DNA from: Dinoroseobacter sp049801095
GTDB lineage: Bacteria; Pseudomonadota; Alphaproteobacteria; Rhodobacterales; Rhodobacteraceae
Reading direction: 5' to 3'
NCBI RefSeq assembly: GCF_049801095.1
Contig: NZ_JBNAGH010000003.1
Location: 62,001 to 126,000, forward strand
DNA length: 64,000 nt
Notes under the pieces: model-generated
Databases searched by the model: none
What the model saw: the letters and a program-made list of their open reading frames with translations, nothing else
Told to the model about the DNA's origin: nothing
Position numbers and translations under genes: made by a program
Shown here: one piece after another, positions 37,557 to 45,749 of the stretch
How the letters are laid out: the number at the start of each line of letters is the position of its first letter
Numbering within the stretch: the stretch's first letter is position 1

Positions 37557-37631
37557 GCCCGGGTAGCTCAGGGGTAGAGCAGTGGATTGAAAATCCTCGT
37601 GTCGGTGGTTCGATTCCGCCCCCGGGCACCA
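37557..37631 (+). tRNA. tRNA-Phe (anticodon GAA)
   Basis: A 75-nt cloverleaf with encoded CCA. Acceptor GCCCGGG pairs with CCCGGGC, D-arm GCTC/GAGC, anticodon loop TTGAAAA (GAA) and T-arm GGTGG/CCGCC. One T-T mismatch is seen in the anticodon stem (GTGGA/TCCTC). A recombinase fragment lies just downstream, so this gene probably served as an attachment site. Confidence 0.95.
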
Positions 37632-37674
37632 TCATATTACAAAAATCCTTTGTTTTTATGTCGTTGAGGGCGTG

Positions 37675-37718
37675 AAAAGTCCCACTAAGGCTAACTTGCG
37701 TGCAAAGTAGGACTTTTT
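37675..37718. terminator. Hairpin with flanking A- and T-runs between tRNA-Phe and integrase remnant
   Basis: AAAAGTCC (37675-37682) pairs with GGACTTTT (37710-37717) around a 27-nt loop, with T-rich ends on both strands. It could terminate the tRNA transcript rightward and the recombinase remnant leftward. Confidence 0.5.
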
Positions 37719-37722
37719 CGTT

Positions 37723-38040
37723 CTACTGCCGTTCCTCAGTCGAGTGATCGGACAGACGAGTGAGTGCGCTTTCGGCTCGTTTCTTCTGACGCGCGCTTCG
37801 AGTATAGCGAGTAATCTCCTTCGAAGTGCGATGGCCCGTAATCGCCATAATCTCCTGCTCAGTACATCCCTCCTCGGCTAGTCGGGCAGCAGCAGCTTTT
37901 CTGAGACCATGCAGTGAACGATTACCTATGCCTGCTTCTAGGCAGCATTTCTTGAATCGATTTCCTACACTTTTGGCGGTGTAAGGCTGTCCTCTCTCAC
38001 TTACGAGGAAGGTTATGCGAAGACGGGTGTCAATTCCCAA
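37723..38040 (-). pseudogene. Tyrosine recombinase (integrase) C-terminal fragment
   Basis: About 105 residues of the catalytic end of a phage-type integrase: the HGLRKAAAARLAE box with its His and Arg, GHRTSKEITRYT with the second His/Arg region and the nucleophile Tyr, and a basic tail. The N-terminal arm-binding and core domains and the first catalytic Arg region are missing. Upstream sequence changes abruptly at about 38040 into RpiR flanking DNA. Codon use is AT-richer than the neighbours. It is a remnant of an element integrated at tRNA-Phe. Confidence 0.82.
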
Positions 38041-38142
38041 ACCGCCCTTGTGCGCACCTTGCTAAGCGTCGGGTGACGACGATGCACTCAAAACACCTGC
38101 GACTGCCCCGCGCGCCGCAATAAGCGCGCTGACCGTCTGCGC

Positions 38143-38994
38143 CTAAACCTCGCCCAGATCCTGATTGAGCTCGTCGATGCGCCGCAGCCGCGTGCGGGCA
38201 TCGAGACCGGCGCGCAAGGTCGCGCGGGTGACGATCTGATGGCACAGGGAGGTGACGGAGGCGTGGTTGAACTGCGGGCTCGAGGTCTCGATCCGGCAGC
38301 GGAAATGCCATGCCATGCGATGGTCCGTGTCACTGCCATCATCGCTGATCAAAGCGGTCCGAATGCCGAGCCGGTTCAGTTGCCGAAGTGCTGCATCGGT
38401 CTTCGCCATCTTCTGACGCAGGGCGATCCAGATCACGAGATCATCGGGCTGCATGGCCGCGAAATGCTCGCCCAGGCTTTCCCCGCCTTGGGGGATCAAC
38501 GCAGCCTCGGGGACGACCTTGATCAGTTGCCAATAGACGTAAGACGCAAAGCTGTGGCTGATCCGGTACCCGGCCACCCAGACCTTGCGTGACGTCACGA
38601 TAGCCTCGGCGAGGGCATCCAGTTTCGCCATGTCGATACGCTCAAAGGTGCGCGAGACGTTGTCGAGCTCTTCCTGAAGGCTGATGGCGAGTTGCTCTTC
38701 CGGGGGAACGCTTTCCGAGTGGGCCAGGAACCGCCGGGACCCGCTTTGCCGCTCCTCTCGCGCAGCGCGTCGGGCACTCTCGTAGTTTTCGAACCCCAAT
38801 CGCCTGACAAAGCGGGACACGGTCGATTTGGACACCCCGCTGAGCCGCGCCAATTCCTGCGCGTCATAGGAGGCAAGATCGCCGGGAAAGTCCAAAAGGA
38901 AGGTTCCGAGCGTGCGTTCTGCGCGGTGAAGCTCGGGCAGAGCGGCCTTGACCCTGCTGAGAAACGACCCGTCGTTGTGAAACTCTGGTTTCAT
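38143..38994 (-). CDS. MurR/RpiR family transcriptional regulator
   Basis: A 283-residue regulator with an N-terminal helix-turn-helix of the RpiR type (about 35-80, ELARLSGVSKSTVSRFVRRLGF) and a C-terminal SIS domain (about 125-255). SIS domains normally bind phosphosugars. It is divergent from the TctC gene of a tricarboxylate-type transporter over a 250-bp region, so it likely controls that operon. An imperfect fit between a SIS sensor and a carboxylate importer hints at a sugar acid as substrate (inference). Confidence 0.9.
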   Translation of the reverse strand: MKPEFHNDGSFLSRVKAALPELHRAERTLGTFLLDFPGDLASYDAQELARLSGVSKSTVSRFVRRLGFENYESARRAAREERQSGSRRFLAHSESVPPEEQLAISLQEELDNVSRTFERIDMAKLDALAEAIVTSRKVWVAGYRISHSFASYVYWQLIKVVPEAALIPQGGESLGEHFAAMQPDDLVIWIALRQKMAKTDAALRQLNRLGIRTALISDDGSDTDHRMAWHFRCRIETSSPQFNHASVTSLCHQIVTRATLRAGLDARTRLRRIDELNQDLGEV

Positions 38995-39244
38995 AGCAGG
39001 AGACTGCGCCGACGCGCGGTTTCGTGCAAGCGGGATGTCTGCGGGTCACCCTGTGCAGCCACGGGATTTGAATCGATTCCTGCGCTTTCCTGAGCAAAAT
39101 CCGATCATATGGTTGCGGAATCCGTCCAAAATTTAAGCCAGCAGACTCTGTGGTGCAGAGAATCTATGAAATCTTGGTTTCTTTATTTGCGTCAAATACC
39201 CTCAAATGGCACCGTGATTTCACAAACAGTCATGGAGACCACTG

Positions 39245-40207
39245 ATGAAACGTAGAACGCTTCTCGCTGTGACCGCTGCGTCGATTGCCTCCCTCGCCAG
39301 CCCTGGCTTTGCGCAGACGGATTGGCCCGAACGACCCGTGCGCATCCTTGTGTCCTTCCCGCCTGGCGGGTCGAGCGACCTGGTGGCGCGTCTCCTGTCC
39401 GAAAAGCTGTCGGCCTCGCTGGGTCAGCAATTTGTGGTCGAGAACAAGCCCGGCGCGGCGGGCACGGTCGCCGCGACTGCTCTGCAGGAGGCGGCACCGG
39501 ATGGTTATACCTTCATGCTGTCGAACCTCACGCCTTTCAACGTGGCGCCGATCCGCTTCCCCGATACGCCCTATGACCCCATCGCCGACTTTGACCACAT
39601 CACCTATATCGGGACGGTAAACCTCGCGCTCTTCGTCTCACCGGAGCTGGAAATCACCAGTCTGGATGCGATGATCGAAGCCGCGCAGGCAGAGCCCGAG
39701 AAATACGAATATGGCAGTTCCGGTGTGGGCTCATGGGGGCATGTCATTGCGGAGCATTTCCAGAATGTCTCCGAGACCGCGCTGTTCCACGTACCCTATA
39801 AAGGGTCGGGCCCCATGCGACTGGATTTCCGCGGCGGTGTCGTCCCGGCGATCTTCGACGCGGTGCCGCAAAACCTGCCGTCCGTCGAAGAGGGAACGGC
39901 CATTCCCCTCGCCGTCAGCGCGACGGAGCGGTTGTCGTCTCTGCCCGATGTGCCGACATTCCGTGAGTTGGGCTATGATGTGGTGGCCGAGAACTGGCTC
40001 GGGGTGAGCGCACCTGCCGGGGTTCCGGACGAGGTGAAAGCGAAGCTTGATGCAGCCCTGGCCGAGGCTCTCTCCTCCGAGGAGGTTCTGGCGCAATTCG
40101 ACACCTGGGGTCTGGTACGCAGCCCGAAGACCAGCGCGGAATTCTCGGACTATGTCGAAGCCCAATTGGCGCAATGGACGCCGCTTGTGACCTCGGCGCT
40201 CGAGTAA
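39245..40207 (+). CDS. Tripartite tricarboxylate transporter substrate-binding protein (TctC/Bug family)
   Basis: A 320-residue periplasmic protein with a signal peptide ending near PGFAQ (residue 24). The Bug-family opening WPERPVRILVSFPPGGSSD follows, with the conserved ligand-loop ENKPGAAG near residue 63. It delivers a carboxylate to TctB/TctA encoded two and three genes later. The ATG at 39245 follows GGAG. It is the first gene of a four-gene operon divergent from rpiR. Confidence 0.93.
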   Translation: MKRRTLLAVTAASIASLASPGFAQTDWPERPVRILVSFPPGGSSDLVARLLSEKLSASLGQQFVVENKPGAAGTVAATALQEAAPDGYTFMLSNLTPFNVAPIRFPDTPYDPIADFDHITYIGTVNLALFVSPELEITSLDAMIEAAQAEPEKYEYGSSGVGSWGHVIAEHFQNVSETALFHVPYKGSGPMRLDFRGGVVPAIFDAVPQNLPSVEEGTAIPLAVSATERLSSLPDVPTFRELGYDVVAENWLGVSAPAGVPDEVKAKLDAALAEALSSEEVLAQFDTWGLVRSPKTSAEFSDYVEAQLAQWTPLVTSALE

Positions 40208-40210
40208 GCC

Positions 40211-41143
40211 ATGAAGATCGCGGTCTTCTTCGTCGGTGAAATCCATGATGCCGGCTTCAATGCGAGTGCTTTGGCCGGGGCGCAGGCGGCCGCTGCGGAC
40301 GGGCTGGCCGAGATCACCATCGTATCCGGGGCCAGCTATGACCAAACGGACATCCGACAACGGATGACCGCCATTCTGCCCGAGCAGGACGGGTTGGTCT
40401 TTATCGGGGGACAAGGGGACATCGCGACGCCGGACATGGCCGCGGCCTTTCCGGAGAAGCGTTTCGCGTTGGTGCAGGGCAGTCAGACGGGACCGAACCT
40501 CGCCTCCTACGATGTGCGACAGGAGGACTCGGCCTTTCTGGCGGGCTGCCTCGCGGCGCGCCTCACCAAGACCGGCACGGTCGCGCATCTCTCGGGGCAT
40601 CGCGTGCCGCCAGGCCTCAAGGGTCGCGCGGCTTTTGCCGCCGGTGTGGCCCATGCGGATCCCTCGGTGCGCGTGTTGACGGGGTTTTGCGGCACTCAGG
40701 ACGATAGCGCCGTGACCTATCGCTGGGCATCTGCGCAGATCGAGCAAGGCGCGGATATCCTCTTCACCATGCTGAACGGTGCCCGCGCGGGCGCGGTGCG
40801 CGCCTGCCGGGAACGCGGCATGCTACAGATTGGCAATGCACTGGACTGGGTGGAGCGTGATCCGGAGGTCTTCATCGCCTCCGCCATCGCTCGGATCGAT
40901 ACCGGCGTTCGCCGCGCGATCGAGGATATGGTGGCGGGCGAAGTGCCGGGTCACATTGTCGAATTCGGATTGGCGCAGGGGGAGTTCGTGGCTCTCTCCC
41001 TCGGGGCAGACATTCCCGCCCCCCTTGCCTCCGAAATCGACGCTTTTGCGGACGGGATCCGCAGGGGTCGGATCCTTTTGCCCCGAGCCTATGATGGCGC
41101 GGAGTTCACCCTGGATGAGATGCCATGCGACGCACCACAATGA
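40211..41143 (+). CDS. BMP-family (PnrA-like) protein without signal peptide
   Basis: A 310-residue protein with the periplasmic-binding-protein-like BMP fold: KIAVFFVGEIHDAGFN opening and the diagnostic SAFLAGCLAARLTKTG segment near residue 100. Normal members are exported lipoproteins that bind nucleosides for ABC import. This one starts directly at the first beta strand and has no signal, so it should be cytosolic. It lies 3 bp after tctC and overlaps tctB, far from any ABC permease. It may sense, store or chaperone the imported ligand. Confidence 0.83.
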   Translation: MKIAVFFVGEIHDAGFNASALAGAQAAAADGLAEITIVSGASYDQTDIRQRMTAILPEQDGLVFIGGQGDIATPDMAAAFPEKRFALVQGSQTGPNLASYDVRQEDSAFLAGCLAARLTKTGTVAHLSGHRVPPGLKGRAAFAAGVAHADPSVRVLTGFCGTQDDSAVTYRWASAQIEQGADILFTMLNGARAGAVRACRERGMLQIGNALDWVERDPEVFIASAIARIDTGVRRAIEDMVAGEVPGHIVEFGLAQGEFVALSLGADIPAPLASEIDAFADGIRRGRILLPRAYDGAEFTLDEMPCDAPQ

Positions 41144-41571
41144 TCATTCTGACCGGACCGCTCATCATGCTGGTGGCGGGTCTGGGCTTTGCCATTGGTG
41201 CGGTCGTCACGCTCGACCTCGGCTCGTTTCGGCGGATGGGGCCCGGGGCCTTCCCCCTCCTCGTGGGGGGCATCCTTGCGCTGCTCGCGCTGATTGGCGT
41301 CTTCCAGAGCCTGCGCGCGCCCCTGGACACGGAAAAGGCCGATCCCATCGCCGTTCTGGGCGTCTTCGCAGGCGTTTCGGCATTCGCCTTTCTAACACCG
41401 CTATTGGGGGTTCTGCCCGCCACGGCCGTCGCGGTCTTCGCCACCGGATCGGCCATCCCGAACTTCCGCTGGCCGCTGCGGCTGGCGCTCGCTGGCGCTG
41501 TCGCCCTCGGGGTCTGGCTGATCTTCGTCCAAGGGCTCGGCATGCCCTTTGTCCCCATCCGGTGGCCGTGA
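41140..41571 (+). CDS. Tripartite tricarboxylate transporter small subunit TctB
   Basis: A roughly 143-residue membrane protein with four hydrophobic helices, the usual TctB layout, including the GPGAFPLLVGGILALLAL segment. The start at 41140 overlaps the BMP stop (ATGA); an ATG at 41125 adding five residues is the alternative. It pairs with TctA, whose start follows 1 bp after this stop. Confidence 0.85.
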   Translation: MIILTGPLIMLVAGLGFAIGAVVTLDLGSFRRMGPGAFPLLVGGILALLALIGVFQSLRAPLDTEKADPIAVLGVFAGVSAFAFLTPLLGVLPATAVAVFATGSAIPNFRWPLRLALAGAVALGVWLIFVQGLGMPFVPIRWP

Positions 41572-41572
41572 G

Positions 41573-43075
41573 ATGGAACTTCTGTCAAACCTCGCCCTCG
41601 GATTGGAAACCGCGGCTACACCGGCCAACCTGCTCTACTGCTTTGTCGGCGTTTTTCTCGGCACCTTTATCGGCGTCCTGCCCGGTGTCGGGCCCTTGGC
41701 CGCCGTCGCCATGCTGCTGCCCGTGTCATTCTATCTGGAACCTGCCACGGCGCTGGTCATGCTGGCGGGCGTCTATTACGGGGCGGAATATGGCGGCTCC
41801 ATCGCCTCCATTGTGCTGAACATCCCGGGCACGCCCTCCTCTTCGGTCACCTGCATCGACGGCTACCCGATGGCGCGCAAAGGCCGTGCGGGGCTCGCTC
41901 TGTTCGCGACATCGGTGGCTTCCTTCTTCGGAGCGATCATCGGCGTCCTTGTCATCGTCCTGCTCGCGCCGAAGCTGGCGGAGTTCGCGCTCCTGTTCCA
42001 ACCGGCCGAGTATTTCTCTGTCATGGTGCTCGGTCTGGTCGCCGCCTCGATCGTCAGTTCAACCGGCGCGGTGCGCGGTCTCATGATGGTCTGCCTCGGC
42101 ATCCTTCTGGGAACGATCGGCGTTGATGTGAATTCCGGCGAGACGCGTTTCACCGGTGGGATCCCGGAGCTGCGCGATGGGATCTCGCTCGTCGTGGTGG
42201 CCATGGGACTCTTCGGCGTGTCGGAGGTCATGGTCTCCCTGCGCGGCGCCACACAAAGCTATGCGGGCGCGAAGCTGTCCTGGCGCGGGTTCTTCCCGAC
42301 GCGGTCCGAGTGGAGACGCAGCCTCGCCCCGGCCCTGCGCGGCTCGGCCACCGGGTCCTTTTTCGGCACGCTTCCAGGGACCGGACAAACCGTGGCGAGC
42401 TTCGTGGGCTACGCACTGGAAAAGCGGATCAGCAAGAACAAGGCGGAGTTCGGCAAAGGCGCCATCGAGGGCGTGGTCGTGCCCGAGGCTGCCAACAATG
42501 CCGCGGCCCAGACAGCCTTCATTCCGACCCTGACGCTCGGAATCCCGGGCTCCACCACCATGGCCTTGATGATCGGGGCCCTGATGATCCACGGCATCAC
42601 GCCGGGCCCGCGCCTGATATCGGAACACCCGGACCTGTTCTGGGGGCTGATCGTCAGCTTTCTGTTCGGCAACCTCTTCCTGCTGATCCTGAACATCCCC
42701 CTGATCGGGCTCTGGGTGCGGCTCCTCCGCGTGCCGCACTACTACCTCTATCCGACCGTCATCATGATGATCTGCGTCGGGGTCTACGGCATCTCCAACT
42801 CGCTGACGGATGTCTGGGCGACACTTGCCTTCGGTGTCCTCGGCTACGTGCTGCGCCTCTTCCGGTTCGAGCCCGCGCCCCTCCTGATCGGCTTCGTGCT
42901 GGGCCCGATGATGGAGGAGTTCTTCCGCCGCGCCATGCTCCTGTCCCGCGGAGATCCGATGATCTTTGTCGAACGCCCGGGCAGCGCAGCGCTTCTGGCC
43001 GTCGCCGCCTTGCTGCTCGTCTTCTCCGCCGTCTCGCCGAAACGGGTCTTTCGATCGGTGTTTCCGAAAGAATAG
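41573..43075 (+). CDS. Tripartite tricarboxylate transporter large subunit TctA
   Basis: A 500-residue membrane protein with about twelve helices. It carries the TctA hallmarks GTFIGVLPGVGPLAAVAMLLP (about 24-44) and, in the second half, GTLPGTGQTVASFVGYALEKR. It forms the permease that moves a carboxylate with a cation, using the TctC-bound ligand. It is the last gene of the operon; the convergent LysR gene lies 82 bp away with no obvious terminator between. Confidence 0.95.
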   Translation: MELLSNLALGLETAATPANLLYCFVGVFLGTFIGVLPGVGPLAAVAMLLPVSFYLEPATALVMLAGVYYGAEYGGSIASIVLNIPGTPSSSVTCIDGYPMARKGRAGLALFATSVASFFGAIIGVLVIVLLAPKLAEFALLFQPAEYFSVMVLGLVAASIVSSTGAVRGLMMVCLGILLGTIGVDVNSGETRFTGGIPELRDGISLVVVAMGLFGVSEVMVSLRGATQSYAGAKLSWRGFFPTRSEWRRSLAPALRGSATGSFFGTLPGTGQTVASFVGYALEKRISKNKAEFGKGAIEGVVVPEAANNAAAQTAFIPTLTLGIPGSTTMALMIGALMIHGITPGPRLISEHPDLFWGLIVSFLFGNLFLLILNIPLIGLWVRLLRVPHYYLYPTVIMMICVGVYGISNSLTDVWATLAFGVLGYVLRLFRFEPAPLLIGFVLGPMMEEFFRRAMLLSRGDPMIFVERPGSAALLAVAALLLVFSAVSPKRVFRSVFPKE

Positions 43076-43157
43076 CGCCTCGGGCAGACCAACCGGGAGC
43101 CCGGACACTGTGGGATTCGTGGGTTCCGCGGGGCAAGAGTTGAGCGGTGCGCGGACC

Positions 43158-44066
43158 CTAGTCTTCCGGCTGCCCCAAGAAGTCCCCGGTGATCCGCGCC
43201 GTCGCATACTCGTAGAACGCATTGACCCGCGCGCTGCGCCGGACATCGGGATGGGCCAGCAGCCAGAGCTGCCAGTTCGCGCTGTCATCCAGGTCATGCA
43301 CGCGGATCAGGTCGGGCGCGGTCTCGCCAAGATAGCTGGGCATCGCGGCCAGCCCGAACCCGGACACAACCAGATCAAACACGCTCATCATCGTGTTCAA
43401 CACGGTGGCCTTCGCCTCCGCATGCTTGCATCGTAAGGTGAGCTTGCTCATGGGCGACTGGTTCAGGTCATCCCCGAGCATGACCCAGCGCAGCTCCTCC
43501 GGGGGCAGATCTTGGGCCGCCGCCCAATAGTTCCGGTGGGCATAAGTGGCAAAGGAAAGAGGCGCGAGCGGCCGCCCGATCCAGTGCTCCGGCGGTGTGC
43601 TGGTGGGGCGCAAAGCGATATCCGCATCGCGCTGCATCAGGTCGAGCGCGCGCACATCCGACAGAAGCCGCAGCTCCACATCCGGGTGGTCCGTCTGAAA
43701 CCCCGCGAGCACCGGCGCGAGACAATGGAGGAGGGAATCCGTCGTCGTCACGGTCAGAACCCCCTCCAGCCGCAGATCCTGCTCCCCGAGCTCGCGCTCG
43801 ATCTGATCCATACCCTCGCAGAGCACAGTGGCTCGCGCATAGAACCGCTCCCCGGCAGGGGTCATGACATAGCCGCGCGCGAGACGCTCGAAGAGGCGCA
43901 CGCCCAGCCGACGCTCCACCGCTTCGACCCGGCGAAACACCGTGGAGTGGTTGACCCCCATGATGCGCGCGGCCCCCGCAAGGCTGCCCGCCTCGCAAAC
44001 CGACAGGAGATAGGGCATGTCGGCCCATTCGAGGTTCTGATCTGCCCGCGATCTCTGTGCTTTCAT
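43158..44066 (-). CDS. LysR family transcriptional regulator
   Basis: A 302-residue LysR protein with an N-terminal helix-turn-helix (about 18-62, GSLAGAARIMGVNHSTVFRRVEAVE) and an effector domain without recognisable ligand residues. The ATG at 44066 has AAGGAAG 7 nt ahead, which rules out longer starts. It is divergent from the luciferase-like gene by 83 bp and convergent with tctA, so either could be its target; the divergent one is more likely. Confidence 0.9.
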   Translation of the reverse strand: MKAQRSRADQNLEWADMPYLLSVCEAGSLAGAARIMGVNHSTVFRRVEAVERRLGVRLFERLARGYVMTPAGERFYARATVLCEGMDQIERELGEQDLRLEGVLTVTTTDSLLHCLAPVLAGFQTDHPDVELRLLSDVRALDLMQRDADIALRPTSTPPEHWIGRPLAPLSFATYAHRNYWAAAQDLPPEELRWVMLGDDLNQSPMSKLTLRCKHAEAKATVLNTMMSVFDLVVSGFGLAAMPSYLGETAPDLIRVHDLDDSANWQLWLLAHPDVRRSARVNAFYEYATARITGDFLGQPED

Positions 44067-44149
44067 GCAATACTTCCTTGCAGAGAACCGCATTTTCTTT
44101 GCAAGAATACGATCCCATCTTGGTCTCAGGCAACCGAAAGGAGATCGAG

Positions 44150-44635
44150 ATGGCCAAGCTGAGCCTGCCGCCGCGCCGCGGCCCCGCCCCGGAGACAACG
44201 CGGCAACTCCCCCATTCGCAGGTGACCCAGCATGGGCCGGACGACATCGTCCGGAAACTGCATGACTGGTGCTTCGCCCTGCCCCGCGTGGCCAATGACC
44301 CAAGCGGCATCTCCGTGCCCGGCGCGCGCGCTCTGGTGCTGCATGAGGGCACGGACTGCAACCATGACGCCTTCATGGTGGGGCGGGAGTTTGCACATAT
44401 TCATCCGCATCCCGATAGCGGCTCCATGCATGTGAAACTTGCGGCGGAGGACGCCAAGACCGTGGTCGAGGCCGGATGGGGGGAGGATCACTATCTGGTG
44501 ACCCAAGGCCACTATCCGCCGGGGCTGATCATGGTGTTCTCGCCCCGCGATGTGGCAGAGCTCGAGACCGTGACGCGGATCGTGGCCCAATCCTATGCCT
44601 ACGCCACCGGCACCCCTGCCCCGGCCGCGGTCTGA
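44150..44635 (+). CDS. Luciferase-like domain protein (DUF5519 family)
   Basis: A 161-residue soluble protein. The core EFAHIHPHPDSGSMHVKL followed by VVEAGWGEDH and a PPGLIMVFSPRDVAELE segment matches the luciferase-domain (DUF5519) family in order. The His-rich EFAHIHPH stretch could hold a ligand or metal. The ATG at 44150 has AAAGGAG 7 nt upstream. It is followed 8 bp later by a hemerythrin-like gene. Despite the family name, light production is not implied. Confidence 0.75.
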   Translation: MAKLSLPPRRGPAPETTRQLPHSQVTQHGPDDIVRKLHDWCFALPRVANDPSGISVPGARALVLHEGTDCNHDAFMVGREFAHIHPHPDSGSMHVKLAAEDAKTVVEAGWGEDHYLVTQGHYPPGLIMVFSPRDVAELETVTRIVAQSYAYATGTPAPAAV

Positions 44636-44643
44636 GCCCAGCC

Positions 44644-45216
44644 ATGGCCTATGACCAACCGGCGCTGGATCTGCGCAGGCGCCAGGGCGTGTCCCCGGAT
44701 CTGATCCCGGGGATGCGGCCAGCCCAGCGCGCAGCGTGGAACGAGACGCCGCACTTCCTCGGATGGCCCGCGCAGTTTCAGCGGGTGCACGCCACGATGA
44801 CCGAGGCCAGCACCCGGCTGGTCAGGGGCTTGGAGGCGCTGCTTGATGAACCGGAAAGCAGCGCGCAAGACCTGCTTGGCCTGACCGGCATGCACCATCT
44901 GGGCGTGGAGCTTGTGGCGCGCGTCTCCCATCATCACGCCTATGAGGACAGCACCGTCCTGCCGCGCATCCTCGCGCAATGCCCGGACCTGTCCGAGGGC
45001 GTGGCGCTCCTGGAGAACGACCATGAGGTCCTGGACGCGAGCCTTCAGAGAGCGCGCCAATCCTTCGAGGCGCTGGATCCAACGGAGAGCCGGAAAACCG
45101 CGATCGATCAGGCCCTGCAGGAGGCCAGAACGCTGCGCCGCATCCTCTTTCGTCACACCTATGATGAGGAGGATCTGCTGATCCCGGCCGTGCTTGCGCG
45201 TGCCCTGCATCTGTAG
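44644..45216 (+). CDS. Hemerythrin-like protein
   Basis: A 190-residue helical protein. Candidate di-iron ligands appear as HHHAYEDSTVLPRI (about 97-110), ENDHEVLD (about 124-131) and HTYDEEDLLIP (about 172-182), the H...HxxxE...H...HxxxD spacing of hemerythrin-like HHE domains. It may bind oxygen or nitric oxide or act as a diiron redox protein. It shares layout with the protein at 62159. It is in an operon with the luciferase-like gene. Confidence 0.82.
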   Translation: MAYDQPALDLRRRQGVSPDLIPGMRPAQRAAWNETPHFLGWPAQFQRVHATMTEASTRLVRGLEALLDEPESSAQDLLGLTGMHHLGVELVARVSHHHAYEDSTVLPRILAQCPDLSEGVALLENDHEVLDASLQRARQSFEALDPTESRKTAIDQALQEARTLRRILFRHTYDEEDLLIPAVLARALHL

Positions 45217-45305
45217 CGCCAAACGGGGTTCTGCACCGGCGGGTCACTCTGCGAACGGCACCGAGCATGTGGGCACACCACCCGCCGCGCCCATGGGCAA
45301 CCGGA

Positions 45306-45749
45306 TCACAGTTGGACGCGGCGCAGCGCGTTCACCAGATCCACGGACTGGGCAGAGAGGATCCCCTGGATCTCTGTGACCCGCGCGGGTGTGAAGGCAT
45401 GTTCCGCGTCGAGGATGTTCACCGTCCCGATCACCTCGCCCTCCAGCACCGGGACGTTCAGGGCCGATTGGCAGCCAAGGCTCTCGATCAGTGCATGGTC
45501 GGGGAAGTAAATCGCAAACTCGGCCACCGTATTGGCCACGAATGTCTCGCCCCGCTCCACCACCATCCCTGTCCAGGCACCCTGGGCCATGGGTTTGGTG
45601 CCCGAGACCGGGTAGGCCTCGGGATCGGAGCTATAGGCGCGCCGGGCGAGCCCTGCGGCCCGGTCCAGCACGGTCACTGTGAAAAGGCGCCCGCCGATGA
45701 CCTTGTGCAGATCGGCAAAGACCGCATCGGCGGAGCGCGGCGCGGTCAT
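45306..45749 (-). CDS. GAF-domain protein ending the peptide-transport operon
   Basis: A 147-residue single GAF domain without DNA-binding or catalytic partner. The segment ESLGCQSALNVPVLEGEVIGTVNILD (about 90-115) is the typical GAF core strand-turn-strand. Its ATG overlaps the stop of the second binding protein (ATGA), so it is cotranslated with a transporter. It may sense the imported compound. A free methionine sulfoxide reductase is another single-GAF possibility, but the cysteine set does not clearly match. Confidence 0.82.
   Translation of the reverse strand: MTAPRSADAVFADLHKVIGGRLFTVTVLDRAAGLARRAYSSDPEAYPVSGTKPMAQGAWTGMVVERGETFVANTVAEFAIYFPDHALIESLGCQSALNVPVLEGEVIGTVNILDAEHAFTPARVTEIQGILSAQSVDLVNALRRVQL

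Noticed and set aside
39070..39196. Short palindromes GAATCGATTC and ATTTG-CGT-CAAAT upstream of tctC as RpiR operators
   Set aside because: Both are short, different from each other and easily found by chance in a 250-bp AT-richer gap; no second copy supports either.
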